Position numbers and translations under genes: made by a program. The notes beneath the pieces were generated by a model. That model made no database searches. It was not told the origin of the DNA and saw only the letters and a program-made list of their open reading frames with translations. From NCBI GenBank assembly GCA_963575745.1, contig CAUYUJ010001484.1:16001-80000 (forward strand): DNA of 64,000 nt. Reading direction: 5' to 3'. The stretch comes from Prorocentrum cordatum. Lineage: Eukaryota > Sar > Dinophyceae > Prorocentrales > Prorocentraceae. Below, in pieces: positions 52,816 through 63,629 of the stretch (position 1 is its first letter; each line of letters begins with the position of its first letter).

Positions 52816-54990
52816 CGCAGGCGTTGCACTTTCTCGACACCATAGGGGGTGCGCAGGGGGTGGTCCCTCACCGCGGCCGCTATGCACGACGGTCGTCCAG
52901 GGAATAGCAGGCGTGGCAGCTTCTCGACACCATACGGGGTGCGCGGAGGGTGGTCCCGTAGCGCGGCCGCTACGCACGACGGTCGTCCAGGGCATAGCAG
53001 GCGTTGCACTTTCTCGACACCATAAGGGGGTGCGCAGGGGGTGGTCCCTCACCGCCGCCGCTATGCACGACGGTCGTCCAGGGCATCGCAGGCGTGGCAT
53101 TTTCTCGACACCATAGGGGGTGCACAGGGGGTGGTCCCTCACCGCGGCCACTATGCACGACGGTCGTCCAGGGCATAGCAGGCATGGCATTTTCTCGGGT
53201 CAATAGGGGGTGCGCAGGGGGTGGTCCCTCACCGCGGCCACTATGCACGACGGTCGTCAAGGGCATAGCAGGCGTGGCATTTTCTCCACACCATACGGGA
53301 TGCGCAGGGGATGGTCCCTCACCGTGGCCGCTATGCACAACGGTCGTCCAGGGCATAGCAGGCGTGGCACTTTCTCGACACCATGGGGGGTGCGCAGGGG
53401 GTGGTCCCTCACCGCGGCCGCTATGCACGACGGTCGTCCAGGGCATAGCAGGCGTGGCACTTTCTCGACACCATAGGGGGTGCGCAGGGGGTGGTCCCTC
53501 ACCGTGGCCGCTATGCACGACGGTCGTCCAGGGCATAGCAGGCGTGGCATTTTCTCGACACCATAGGGGGTGCGCAGGGGGTGGTCCTCACCGCGGCCGC
53601 TATGCACGACGGTCGTCCAGGGCATAGCAGGCGTGGCACTTTCTCGACACCACTGGGGGTGCGCAGGGGGTGGTCCCTCACCGCGGCCACTATGCACGAC
53701 GGTCGTCCATTGCATAGCAGGCGTGGCATTTCCTCGACACCATAGGGGTGCGCAGGGGGTGGTCCCTCACCGCGGCCGCTATGCGCGCCGGTCGTCCAAG
53801 GCATAGCAGGCGTGGCACTTTCTCGACACCACAGGGGGTGCGCAGGGGGTGGTCCCTCACCGCGGCCGCTATGCACGACGTCGTCCACGGCATAGCAGGC
53901 GTGGCACTTTCTCGACACCAAAGGGGGTGCGCAGGGGGTGGTCTCTCAGCGCGGCCGCTATCCGACACGGTCGTCCAGGGCATAGCAGGCGTGGCACTTT
54001 CTCGACACCATAGGGGGTGCGCAGGGGGTGGTCCCTCACCGCGGCCGCTATGCACGACGGTCGTCCAGGGCATAGCAGGCGTGGCATTTTCTCGACACCA
54101 TAGGGGTGCGCAGGGGGTGGTCCTCACCGCGGCCGCTATCCGACGGTCGTCCAGGGCACAGCAGGCATGGCATATTTTCTCAGGGGTCGCAGGGGGGTCC
54201 CTCACCGCGGCCGCTATCCGTGGTGCCAGGGCAGCTATGCACGACGGTCGTCCATGGCATAGCAGGCGTGGCATTTTCTCGACACCATAGGGGGTGCGCA
54301 GGGGGTGGTCCCTCACCGCGGCCGCTATAGCAGGCGTGGCATTTTCGACGGGGGTGCGTCCACGCGCCGCTATGCACGACGGTCGTCCAGGGCACAGCAG
54401 GCGTAGCATTTTCTCGACACCATAAGGGGTGCGCAGGGGGGGCCCCTCACCGCGGCCGCTACGCACGACGGTCGTCCACGGCACGCACGACGGTCGTCCA
54501 CGGCATAGCAGGCGTGGCATTTCCTCGACACCATAGGGGGTGCACAGGGGGTGGTCCCTCACCGCGGCCGCTATGCACGACGGTCGTCCAGGGCATAGCA
54601 GGCGTTGCATTTTCTTGACACCATAGGGGGTGCGCAGGGGGGGGTCCCTCAACGCGGCCGCTATGCACGACGGTCGTCCACGGCATAGCAGGCGTGGCAC
54701 TTTCTCGACACCATAGGGGGGGCGCAGGGGGGGGTCCCTCACCGCGGCCGCTATGCACGACGGTCGTCCAGGGCATAGCAGGCGTGGCATTTCCTCGACA
54801 CCATAGGGGGTGCACAGGGGGTGGTCCCTCAGCGCGGCCGCTATGCACGACGATCGTCCAGGGCATAGTAGGCGTGGCACTTTCTCGACACCATAGGGGG
54901 TGCGCAGGGGGTGGTCCCTCACCGCGGCCGCTATGCACGACGGTCGTCCAGGGCATGGCAAGCGTGGCACTTTCTCGACACCACTGGGGG
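52815..54990. repeat. 90-bp satellite, about 24 units
   Basis: Unit: GCATAGCAGGCGTGGCA, TTTTCTCGACACCATAGGGG, GTGCGCAGGGGGTGGTCCC, TCACCGCGGCCGCTATGCAC, GACGGTCGTCCAGG. The period is exactly 90 bp at 53101, 53191 and 53281, and slips by 1-3 bp between 53580 and 54480, with truncated units near 54170-54380. Each intact unit has a GCGGCCGC octamer. Long frames on both strands (30-residue repeats) arise because 90 is a multiple of three. Confidence 0.95.
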
Positions 54991-55520
54991 TGCGCAACGT
55001 GTGGCAGGCGTGGCACTTTCTGGACGCCACAGGGGGTGCGTTGGGGGTGCGGTCGCTACCCGTTTCGGCCACGCAAAGCGTGGCAAGCGTGACAGTTCCT
55101 CGACGCCACAGGGGGTGCGCTGGGGGTACGGTCACTCACCGTTTCGGGCTCGCAACGCGTTGGCAGGCGTGGCACTTTCTCGACGCCAGAGGGGGGGTGC
55201 GCTGAGGGTGCGGTCGCTATCCGTTTCGGGCCCGCAAAGCGTGACAGGCGTGACACTTCTTCGACGCCACAAAGGGGGGGCGCTGGGGGTACGGTCGCTA
55301 TCCGTGTCGGGCTCGCAAGGCGTGGTAGGCGCGGTACGTTCTCGATGACACAGGGGGTGCACCACGGGTGCGGTCACTATCCGCTTCGATTTCGTAAAGC
55401 GTGGCAGGCGTGGCACTTTCTCGACGCCACAAGGGGGTGCCTTGGGGGTGCGGTCGCTATCTGTTTCGGGCTCGCAAAGTGTGGCTGGCGCGGCGCTTCT
55501 CCTCTTCCACCTCTCCTCTT
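54990..55520. repeat. ~80-bp satellite related to the 90-bp one
   Basis: Units of 78-81 bp: GTGGCAGGCGTGGCACTTTC, TCGACGCCACAGGGGGTGCG, TGGGGGTGCGGTCGCTAT, CCGTTTCGGGCTCGCAAAGC. The first half is clearly the same sequence as in the 90-bp unit; the second half differs. Confidence 0.9.
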
Positions 55521-55769
55521 GACTGGCGTCACCAACGGTATGGCGGGGCAACGGCCACCAACATCATTCTCACATGCTCCACTTCAGCTATCATCACTCC
55601 AGCCATGATATAAGAATGTGGCGTTCCTCGGTAGCGTAATCGTGTCGTTCATTCGGGCGAGGCGAAGCTGTGTGGGCGGGCGAGAGGAATGAATCCTCTA
55701 TTGCTATGGCGCCGTCGGGGCAGAAGTCCGCCTCCCCCCGGTTGGCAGGCAGGCGGGTACCGGAGGTGT

Positions 55770-56065
55770 CCCGCCGTGGTGTCCCGATGGTGTCCCGTGG
55801 AGTCCCGTGGTGGCCCGTCGGTGTCCCGTCGGTGTCCCGTCGGTGTCCCGTCGGTGCCCCGTCGGTGCCCCGTAGGAGATCAATCGTGATATCAAAAGTG
55901 AGATCGGTAGTGAGGCCGATAGTGAAATCGATAGGAAAAAACAAAGGTGATATCGATAACAGGACCGATAGTGACATCGATAGAGATCGATATAGAGAAC
56001 GGTCGTGAAAGCGATAGTGCAATCGATAATGAGATCGATCCACGGAAATCGGTTGTGAGATCCGA
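55770..56065. repeat. Two short tandem arrays: GGTGTCCCGTC and GATAGTGAAATC
   Basis: About eight 11-bp units at 55766-55870 (GTGTCCCGTCG) are followed directly by 12-18-bp units of ATCGATAGTGA(A/G)ATCG to 56065. Frames through them encode Thr-Gly/Ile-Asp repeats. Confidence 0.8.
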
Positions 56066-56159
56066 ACCTCATTATACCCGAAAGGTGGTCGTATAGGTCA
56101 GAGTGAGGGGCCGAATGGTCATTCACTGTCCTTGGGTGCGTGGCTGAAGTGGAGTTCCG

Positions 56160-56345
56160 CGGTGCGGATTGTTGTTGTCGTATGTGTTGTTGATGGTGTT
56201 GTTGTTAGTGCTGTTGTTGTTGATATGATGTTGTCGTCGTCGTTGCGTTATTGCTGGAATTGGTGTTGATGATATTGATAGGGATGTTGTTGTTGTTGCT
56301 GTTGTTGCTATTGCTGCTGTTGTTGTTGCTGGAGTTGACTTCTCA
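56160..56345. repeat. (GTT)n-rich tract
   Basis: Interrupted GTTGTT(A/G) triplets with GATGATATTGAT insertions. A similar tract is at 57860-58100. Confidence 0.8.
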
Positions 56346-56349
56346 CTTC

Positions 56350-57260
56350 TGAGGCATACTCATTATTGATCCCACCTGCCCGGTGGCCACAATATTTGTC
56401 AATCAAAATGCTTTTCCCTGGGCTCGCATCCTGTTTTTTTACATATAGAAAAAATGAAGTGTCACCAAACTGCGCCCATGGCCCCTTGTTTACAACAACA
56501 ACAACAACAATTACTAGCACGTGGGGACACTCCGTTCTCACCAGTGCCAGGGTTTTCATAGGAGGCGGGCAATACCCCCACTTTGTGGGGGGGCCGGTTC
56601 AAGCTCTACCAAATTTCCAAACGACTCTTCGCCACCACCCACACCCAGCTTCCCGCCCTATGACGTTCGGACACTTCACTTCGTGGCATGCGGACGACCG
56701 TGGCTACTATTCAGGGCCCCGCGGCCGACGACGACGGCGTGCGCGCGCGAAGAAAAAACGAATGTGTCCCGCATGGTATTATTTGACAGGGATGATGGCC
56801 CTGGCAGGTGCGCAACCGTTGTTGCAGAAGTTCGAAAAAGTTGCTCGCAAAAGCCCGTTTGACAGAAATGTTTAAAAAGTGTTGGGTTTCCTACGAATCC
56901 GCAAGAGCGCGCGGGATGAGATTTTGACATTTTTTTGTTGAAAAACCATTGGTTTTTTGATGTTTTTATGTTAAAATCGCTGCGAACACTAAGGTTTTGG
57001 AAGGATTTCGTCTTGCGCGCGCGAATGTCCACTTTACCTTATTTTTTGCAAGGGATTCTTGAAATTTGATTATATTAGAACAAGAAATGTCATTTTCTAT
57101 TGTTTTTTGCAAGGGAAAGCGGATTACAACAAAACAACCGGATCCTGTACACACCCTCTTTTCTGAGGCTTCCTCACGAAAATGATGAAAATGTAGCTGC
57201 GGCCTAGGCGGCGCAGGGGGGGCGCGCACCAGGGGGCCCAACAATAATTATTCTTTAGAA
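56350..57260. other. Gene-free AT-richer region
   Basis: Contains a direct repeat of TGCAAGGGA(A/T) near 57047 and 57108, T-rich stretches (56930-57110), and the short frame EKPFDR. No domain recognised. Confidence 0.4.
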
Positions 57261-57304
57261 TAAATAATGTTCAACAACAACAACAACTCCCGCCTGATAT
57301 TTCC

Positions 57305-57515
57305 TCACCATGTATTCCCAGGTCGCGCTCTCGCGAGGGACTTCCTCACAAATTCTGCAGGAATGGCGCTCTCGCGTGGGACTTCCTTACATTTGATTCG
57401 AAAACCGCGCCCTCGACACTCAGGAACTACGCTCTCCCTGTGGACTTCCTCACGATGTATTTGGGAACCGTGCTGTCGCTCGAGACTTCCTCGCGATCCA
57501 TTCAGGACGCACGCT
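57305..57515. repeat. Degenerate ~50-bp tandem repeat
   Basis: Four to five units on the theme GCGCTCTCGCGAGGGACTTC, CTCAC, then a 5-10-nt variable piece, ATTC(A/T)GGAA. Boundaries at about 57323, 57367, 57423 and 57472. Confidence 0.6.
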
Positions 57516-57854
57516 TCAGCAACCCGCCTGCCCGACCTGGCCGTCTGGGCCCGCCTTCCCGACCCGCCCGTTAGGGTCTTCCCGCCCGATCTGTCCGTCT
57601 GGTCTTGCCAGGTCTTTTTCTGCTCCTAGCCCCCCTACTGCTATTCTCTCTTGTGCTCCATCCTCCTCCCTCCCCAATGTCCCTTCCTTGCATCCGTCCT
57701 CTCTTCCCCTGCTTTAGGGGCTGCACGAGATGTACATTGCAGGTGAGAAAGGTATGCCTCGAAGGGGGGCACATTCAAAGACGAAGAGGGCGGGTATCGA
57801 CGGTTTGGGATACACGTGATGAATGGCACGCGCGCCGATAAGAGCGGACAGTCT

Positions 57855-58105
57855 GAAAATGTGTGGTGTTAATGATGTTGTTGATGTTGTGCGTGTTGTT
57901 GTTGTTGGTAGTGGTGTTGCTGTTGTTGTTGTTGCTGGTGTTGTTGCTGTTGTTGGCGTTGGTGTTGTTGTTGTGATTGCTATTGTTGGTGGTGTTGGTG
58001 TTGCTACTGGTGTTGTTAGTGGTGCTGTTGTTGTCGTCGTTGTTGATGTTGTTGTGGTGGTGGTGTTTGTTGATCGTTGTTTGTTGTTAGGTGTTTGTTG
58101 TTTGT
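57855..58105. repeat. (TTG/GTT)n triplet tract
   Basis: Plus strand reads GTTGTTGTTGTTGG(T/C)-type triplets for about 240 bp; open frames encode Val/Cys or Thr runs. Confidence 0.85.
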
Positions 58106-58109
58106 TGTT

Positions 58110-58455
58110 TGTTGACGTCGTCCCACCCGCGACCCAGCCCGCGACCCACCCGCGACCCACCCGCGACCCACCCGCGTCCCACCCGCGACCCACCTACAAC
58201 CCACCCGCGACCCACCCCGCGACTCACCCGCAACCCACCTGCGACCCACCCGCGACCCAACCCTGGACCCGCCCGCGGCCGAGCCCGCGACACATCCGCT
58301 ACTCACCCGCGACCCACCCGCGACCCAGCCCGCGATCCAGCCGCGACCCACCCGCGACCCACCCCCGACCCACCCGCGGCCCACCCGCGACCCCCCCCCC
58401 CCACGCGACCCACCCCACGACCCACCCGCGACCCACCCGCGACCCCCCCACTTGC
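58110..58455. repeat. 11-bp CGCGACCCACC array
   Basis: About 30 copies of CGCGACCCACC with single changes (CGCGACCCAGC, CGCAACCCACC), ending in a C run. Frames encode Pro/Thr/Arg repeats. Confidence 0.9.
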
Positions 58456-58459
58456 TTTG

Positions 58460-59090
58460 ACGAAGACTTCGGCGCCTGCGGCGGGCTTGTTGCATCACTT
58501 GTTTGAAGGCGCCTGCGGCGGGCAGACTTCCGACGACCCCGCCGCCCCCCTCAATCTTATCAGCAACTGCGGGGTGCTACAGAATTACTTCAGGAACCGT
58601 GCTCTCGCCTCTTATGCCAGCTACATGCTTGGTCCGGACGGCCACGATCCATTGTAACAAAAAAAAGAGAAGAAAAAAAAAAAAAATGACGGTGCACATG
58701 GCCGTGCTCTCACCAGTGTACGGGCTGGATAGTTTCTTTCTGGAGAAACCCCCTACCTGCCTACCGACCCCCTACCTGCTCTGCGCGTTGCCAGAACTCC
58801 ATTCCCGCGTACTGCTCCGACAAGAAGAATGTAAATCCTGCCACGCTTCCATCTCTTCTGTCGCCAGGACTCTGCTCCAACATACGACTCTTACTGCACA
58901 TTCAAGAGCAGTCCCCTCACGCGCTTCCGACTCCCCGCTCCCGCGTGCAAAACTGAACACCCTCCGCTCTTCGTTCTAAGAAATTATGGGAATGCCTGGG
59001 AATGCACGTTTTCACTAGCAGACATCCTGCTCCTCGAAGCAGCTCTTAACCTTTTTTGTTATGCCGCTTGGGTGCTTTGCTAGGAAAATT
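58460..59090. other. Gene-free spacer
   Basis: GGCGCCTGCGGCGGGC is repeated at 58471 and 58510, and ACCCCCTACCTGC at 58748/58766. An A-rich run lies at 58659-58686. No gene seen. Confidence 0.4.
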
Positions 59091-62044
59091 TCATCCTCGT
59101 CGATCGTCGGTCGTTTCACGTCCCCTGGCCCTGGCCCCTACTCCCCTGGCCATGCCCCCTCTCACCTTTGGCCAGGGCCCTCGCTTCCCGCCAGCACCAG
59201 CCCACTTGAGCCCCCACAGCCCCAGCAAGCCCGACTGGCTCTCAAGATCTCCATAAAAGGCTCCCACAGAGTCCCGCGAAGGCCTCAGGAAGGCCCCGAG
59301 GCCCCCCATCATCCTCCATTCCTCCTCCTGTCTCTCACCAACCCCTTGTGCAAGAGCCAAGGCACGCGCGGCACTTCTCTCTCGGCACGGGAGTTCCTGC
59401 ATGCGCGCTTCCATGCACGCCTTGCGCCTGGCCAGCAGAGAGAGGACCTCGCAGTGGCCCGAGCGCGCTGCGAAGTGGACCAGCCCGGCCTCCCCGCTTG
59501 CCCGCTGCCCCGCCGTCAGATCGGCACAGGCCCGCCGGTCCAGCAGGAGGCTGACAACCCCGTGGCGGCCGGCATCTGCAGCCCAGTGGACTGCGTGCAT
59601 CCCGTGCTCGTCTGGCGCGTTCAGCGGGACTCCGAAGTGGTCCAGCAGGAAGGCCGCCGCCTCGCCGTGCCCAGCGCCGCAGGCCCAGTGGATCGGCTGC
59701 GCCGCCGCGGCGGAGGCGCCGGTGCCCGGCGCAGCGAGCTCGCGGTGCCCGAGCAGGAGCGCCAGGACCTCCAGGTGCCCCTCCGAGGCGGCCGCGCAGG
59801 CGGCGGCCGCGTGCTCGCCGCCAGGGCTCGCGCCGGCCCCCAGCAGCAGCGCCGCAACCTCGAGGTGCCCCAGCGCCGCGGCGGCGCACAGGGGGGAGCC
59901 CCCGCACGCGCCGGGCGGGCCGCGCGGCGCGCTCCAGAGCGGGGGGGCCTTCTCGCTGCACGCGGCGCGCGGCGACGGGGCTGGGCGAGGCCCCGGCGGC
60001 GGCGCCAGGAGGCGTGAGGCGTCGCGGCGACCAAGCGCCTGCCCGCCCTGCGGGCTCTCCTTGGGCTGCCGCCGGCCAGCGCCGCCCCGCCGCGGTCGGG
60101 CGGGGTCCTCCCGCGGGCCGCCCCTGGCGACGGCCTCCTCCAGGCCGCCGAGGCCCGCTGAGCCCTGGCGCAGCCACGAACAGGACTGCGACCGCCCGCC
60201 CCTCGCGGCGGCCCTCCGAGGCTCGAGGCCAGACGCGGGGCCCGCCACGCCTCGAGCCGCGGGGCGAAACCGTGCGCCCCCTTGCCGCTCCTGGTCCAGC
60301 CAGGATGGCGAGGGAGCTCGCACTTCGGGCTCAGGGCTGCTCGGGCTGCTCGGCGTTGCGAAGCTGGCCGACCTGCTGCTTCCCGCGGAGGGCAGCGCCG
60401 CGGCACCCGCGCTACGGCGTTTGGAGATATGGCCGCCCGGGCTAAGCTGACTCAAACTGACCGGCTGGCTCTTGGACTGCCCTGCCAACTGCGTCGCCGC
60501 CGCCGCAAGCGCCGTGGCCATGCCAGGAGCCCCAGCCTGCACTTCGCCTGGGGCTTTCTGGCTGGGCAGCACAGCGCCGCTGCGGCTGCTCGGCGTGACG
60601 AAGCTGGCCGACCTGCTGCTGTCTACTGTGTAGTGCGGCACCGCTGCGCTGGCGACACGGCATCTGGAGAGATTACCATCTGGGCCGAGCTGGGTCAAGG
60701 TGATGGGGCGCATCTTGGACTGCCTTGCCTGATGCGTCGCCATCATTGCTGGAGGCGTCGTGGCATCCGCGGGCGCCCTGGCCAGCCCTTTGCCTGCCCG
60801 CTGGTGAGCGCCTTGCCCGTGGTCGTCGCCCCTCGCCAGGGCCAAGCCCGTGCGGGCGGCCGACTCGCCGCTGGGCGAGGGCGTGCTGCAAGCTGCCTCC
60901 ACCTCGAGCGCCCCACACCCTGCCCCGCCGTCCGTGGCCGCTGCGGCGGTGGGCAGCTCCCAACTGGACTCTCCCGTCTGCAGGTTGCCGTAGTACTCGT
61001 CGCCGGTGGCTGGGTCAATGAGTCGCTCCCAGCCTTCTGGCAGCGCAGCATCTGGCGCCAGACGGCCGCCATCCGCCCTGGAGGCTGCAGCTCCAGGCTG
61101 ACCCGCGCCGCCGCTGCCGCCGCCGCGAGCAGCGCTGCCACCGCTGCTACTGTTAGAGGCTGATGGGCCAACCCCTATTGCATCGCCGACTGCACCCAAC
61201 GCGTCAGGCGAGGGAACGCCACCCATGGAGCTGTCGCTGCTGTCTGCCGCAAGTGCACCTGTCGTGGCTGCAGGCGCACTGCCGCCTGCCTCGACGGCCC
61301 CCGGTCCCATCCGGGGCGCGGCCGATTCGTCGGGAAGGGGGGCGTCCCCCACGCTGCTGTCGCTATCAGACAACCCCGCGACTGCCTTCTGGGCTGCGGC
61401 TGTGGCAGCGCCAGCCCTCTGTCGGATCGCGGCGGTTGCGGCTGCCTCGCTGCCGTCGCTGCTGTCTGCGGCAGGGGCCCTGGCCGCCATCTGGCTGGCT
61501 GCTGGCCTGTCGGCCATGGCACTGCTGTCGCTGCTGTCTGCCCGGGGTGGCCCACCTCCGCCTCTGCCCGCAGCTTGCCTGCTGGCCGGGGCCGCGCTGC
61601 TGTCGCTGTCGCTGCCATCTGCGGCGGGCGCCGCGGCCACGTGGCTGGTCGGCTTTCGGGCAGGGGGAGCCCCTGCGGCACTGCTGTCGCTGCTGTCTGC
61701 GGCCGGGGCCCTCGCCGCCCTGCGGCCAGTGGGGGGGCTGTCGCTGCTGTGCGCACTCGGAGCACGGGCTGCGGGCCGCCCCACCGGGGTGCTGTCGTCG
61801 CTCTCCGCGGCGGCGGCCCCGGCCGCCCCGCCCGTCGCGGCCGAGAGGTCGGGCAGAGGCACAGACTTCAGCGAGCTGCTGTCGCTCCCTGCGCTGCCGG
61901 CGGCACGGGCGCCTTGCTGACGCGGGCCAGGGCGGCGCTTGCCCGCAGAGCTGCCGCTGCTGCTGCTGCTGTCTGCATCGCCCTTGGCAGCCCGCCCCGC
62001 CGCCCCCTCGCGCGTAGCAGGCTGCCCGCCAGGGGCCCCGCCAC
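59091..62044 (-). CDS. WW-domain and ankyrin-repeat protein (exon)
   Basis: The frame is open from 62098 to a TGA at 59093-59091; the first usable start codon is only a GTG at 61862, so the true start is probably in an upstream exon. A pyrimidine-rich CTTTCTCTTCGCCGCTCAG precedes GTGG, making 62044 a likely exon start. Numbered from 61862: residues 1-260 are low-complexity with many DSSDSS clusters. 274-304 is a WW domain (LPEGWERLIDPATGDEYYGN, W278 and W301). About 395-530 holds two copies of a QSK--P-(S/T)L(S/T)QL, SSRSASF-TPSS module. About 654-822 holds five ankyrin units (SPLCAAAALGHLEVAALLLG, PIHWACGAGHGEAAAFLLD, AVHWAADAGRHGVVSLLLD). The last 100 residues are basic and may be intron, as TTG|GTGAGAG near 59340 could be a donor. 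WW plus ankyrin suggests a protein-protein adaptor; partners unknown. Confidence 0.75.
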
Positions 62045-62235
62045 CTGAGCGGCGAAGAGAAAGATGGCACTGCGCACGGGGACACGGGGGGCCTCACGCG
62101 ATGGCGAGCGCAGGCCACCAGTGCAGCACATCGCACAAAAAAAACAAGACGCTTGCGCGCGACCTCACGCGGGCAGCTGACGCGCGAACGAACGCCCGTG
62201 CGGTCTACACCCGTCCCCAGTCCCCCGACGTCATG

Positions 62236-62400
62236 ATTAGTTCATGCCGTCGACCCCCAAAGGTCTCGACCCATTCCCTGGTATCCGTTTTTCGCCCTGA
62301 GTCGTTTATGGACGGTCCCGAGGCCCAGCGAGGGCCCCCAGGGGCGGAAGTGCGGAAAAATGAATACCGTCGTGACTTGTTGCATAACCCGGGGAGGCAG
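62236..62400 (+). repeat. GGTCTCGACCC dispersed family, copy
   Basis: CGTCGACCCCCAAAGGTCTC, GACCCATTCCCTGGTATCCG, TTTTTCGCCCTGAGTCG, then GGACGGTCCCGAGGCCCAGC, GAGGGCCCCCAGGGGCGGAA, and CCGTCGTGACTTGTTGCATA. Confidence 0.65.
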
Positions 62401-62426
62401 GGGACTGGGATGCTCACCTTTGACGG

Positions 62427-62590
62427 CGCGCAGAGGGGGGTAGGGGGGAGGGGGGAAGGCTTCTCAGGAAGAGGTTGCTTCTTAGAAGGGGCGCCGGCCC
62501 TACATCCGTAGACAAGGCCCGCGCCACCTAAGAAATAGGGGTGATTCGAAGAAGCCTTCCCCCCTCCCCCGTACCCCGTTCTGCGCGTGG
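62427..62590. mobile_element. Hairpin element family 3, copy 2
   Basis: Arms of about 40 bp: GCGCGCAGAGGGGGGTAGGG with GGGGGGAAGGCTTCT, and AGAAGCCTTCCCCCCTCCCC with GTACCCCGTTCTGCGCG. The centre CCCTACATCCGTAGACAAGG matches the copy at 45929. Confidence 0.8.
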
Positions 62591-62599
62591 CCAAAACAA

Positions 62600-62770
62600 A
62601 ATGAAATCCAATAAAAAAAACAAACAACAACAAAAACAACAAGCACACGACAGGAGCCCCGGACCCCATCTGCCTGCAGCACTTTTCGAGCCCGACCGAT
62701 CTAGGACGGCCCCGGTACCCGAAGCCCGTCGTCTGATTCTGAGCTGCTGGTCAGTGGGGCATCCTGGGAG
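62600..62770. other. Spacer with AAC-rich run and dispersed repeat
   Basis: A-rich AACAAC run at 62611-62645, then GAGCCCCGGACCCCATCTGC and TTTTCGAGCCCGACCGATCT, a copy of the AGCCCTGGACCCCATC family also found at 32210, 43690, 46425, 48200 and 50870. Confidence 0.45.
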
Positions 62771-62779
62771 GTAGGAGTC

Positions 62780-63145
62780 TTCTGAGATCCGCGCTGGATG
62801 GCGTAACCCCTGAGATGGAAGAAGATGAACTGCTGAAAACCCTTCACACAGCTATGGGATGCACGAAGACATACTAGTACTGTATGTCCTCCTTGGAGGC
62901 GCGCGTCCGACCTGAACATATAGTATACCCATCTTGTAGTATATCGTTTCCCGAGCGGTGTGGCCAGAAAGCGCCCGCCACGACGCATATACTATAAGAT
63001 TTCTCGGTGCGCGCGTCGCCTCTGGGGGGGCGACGAACACATAGTATAAGTATGTTGGGGGGACGCCGATTCTGAGATCCGCGCTGGATAGCGTAACCCC
63101 TGAGATGGAAGAAGATGAACTGCTGAAAACCCTTCACACAGCTAG
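62780..63145. repeat. 75-bp direct repeat flanking a 215-bp spacer
   Basis: TCTGAGATCCGCGCTGGAT(G/A), GCGTAACCCCTGAGATGGAA, GAAGATGAACTGCTGAAAAC, CCTTCACACAGCTA occurs at 62780-62853 and 63071-63144 with one mismatch. The spacer has several short ATAGTATA(C/A) motifs (62920-62945, 62985-63050) and GCGCGCGTC segments. Confidence 0.85.
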
Positions 63146-63151
63146 TAGCGA

Positions 63152-63622
63152 GATGATGGGCCTGTTTTCCACCACCACCACCATAAGTTGGAGGGGGGGA
63201 GGAGGAGGAGGACGAGGAGAAGGAGGACGAAGAAGAGGAGGAGGAGGACCCCCTCCCCGAAACTCCTGGGCCCGTTTTCTCTGTCCTTTTCGGCCCCCGC
63301 CCCTCCCCGGGGGTTTCTATCGCTATCGCTATCGGCTCGATGTCCTGTCGGACGCAGCCGTCCGCGCGGCCCGAGCTACGCGCGCGCGCCCGAAGCGCCT
63401 AGGGGGGACCACCCCCCGACACAGACCCCCGCCAGGAGGACAAAGGGAAAGCCGCCTAGGCTTCGAAAGGGGAGGGGCGGGGGCCGAAAAGGACCGAGAA
63501 AACGGGCCCAGGAGTTTCGGGGAGGGGGTCCTCCTCCTCCTCTTCTTCGTCCTCCTTCTCCTCGTCCTCCTCCTCCTCCCCCCCTCCAACTTATGGTGGT
63601 GGTGGTGGAAAACAGGCCAATC
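63152..63622. mobile_element. Long perfect-looking inverted repeat
   Basis: The arms 63152-63306 and 63469-63622 are reverse complements over about 154 bp with about two mismatches. They run GGCCTGTTTTCCACCACCAC, ATAAGTTGGAGGGGGGAGG, a GAG-rich block, CCCCCTCCCCGAAACTCCTG and GGCCCCCGCCCCTCCCC. The 160-bp loop is GC-rich with CTATCGCTATCGCTATCGG. No coding content. Confidence 0.9.
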
Positions 63623-63629
63623 ACGAGAT

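Noticed and set aside
52826-55135. Repeat-protein ORFs up to 481 codons on both strands
   Set aside because: The 90-bp unit is a multiple of three so frames stay open on both strands; period slips change the frame.
55594-56126. Ile/Asp/Thr-rich ORFs
   Set aside because: Derived from the GATAGTGAAATC and GGTGTCCCGTC tandem arrays.
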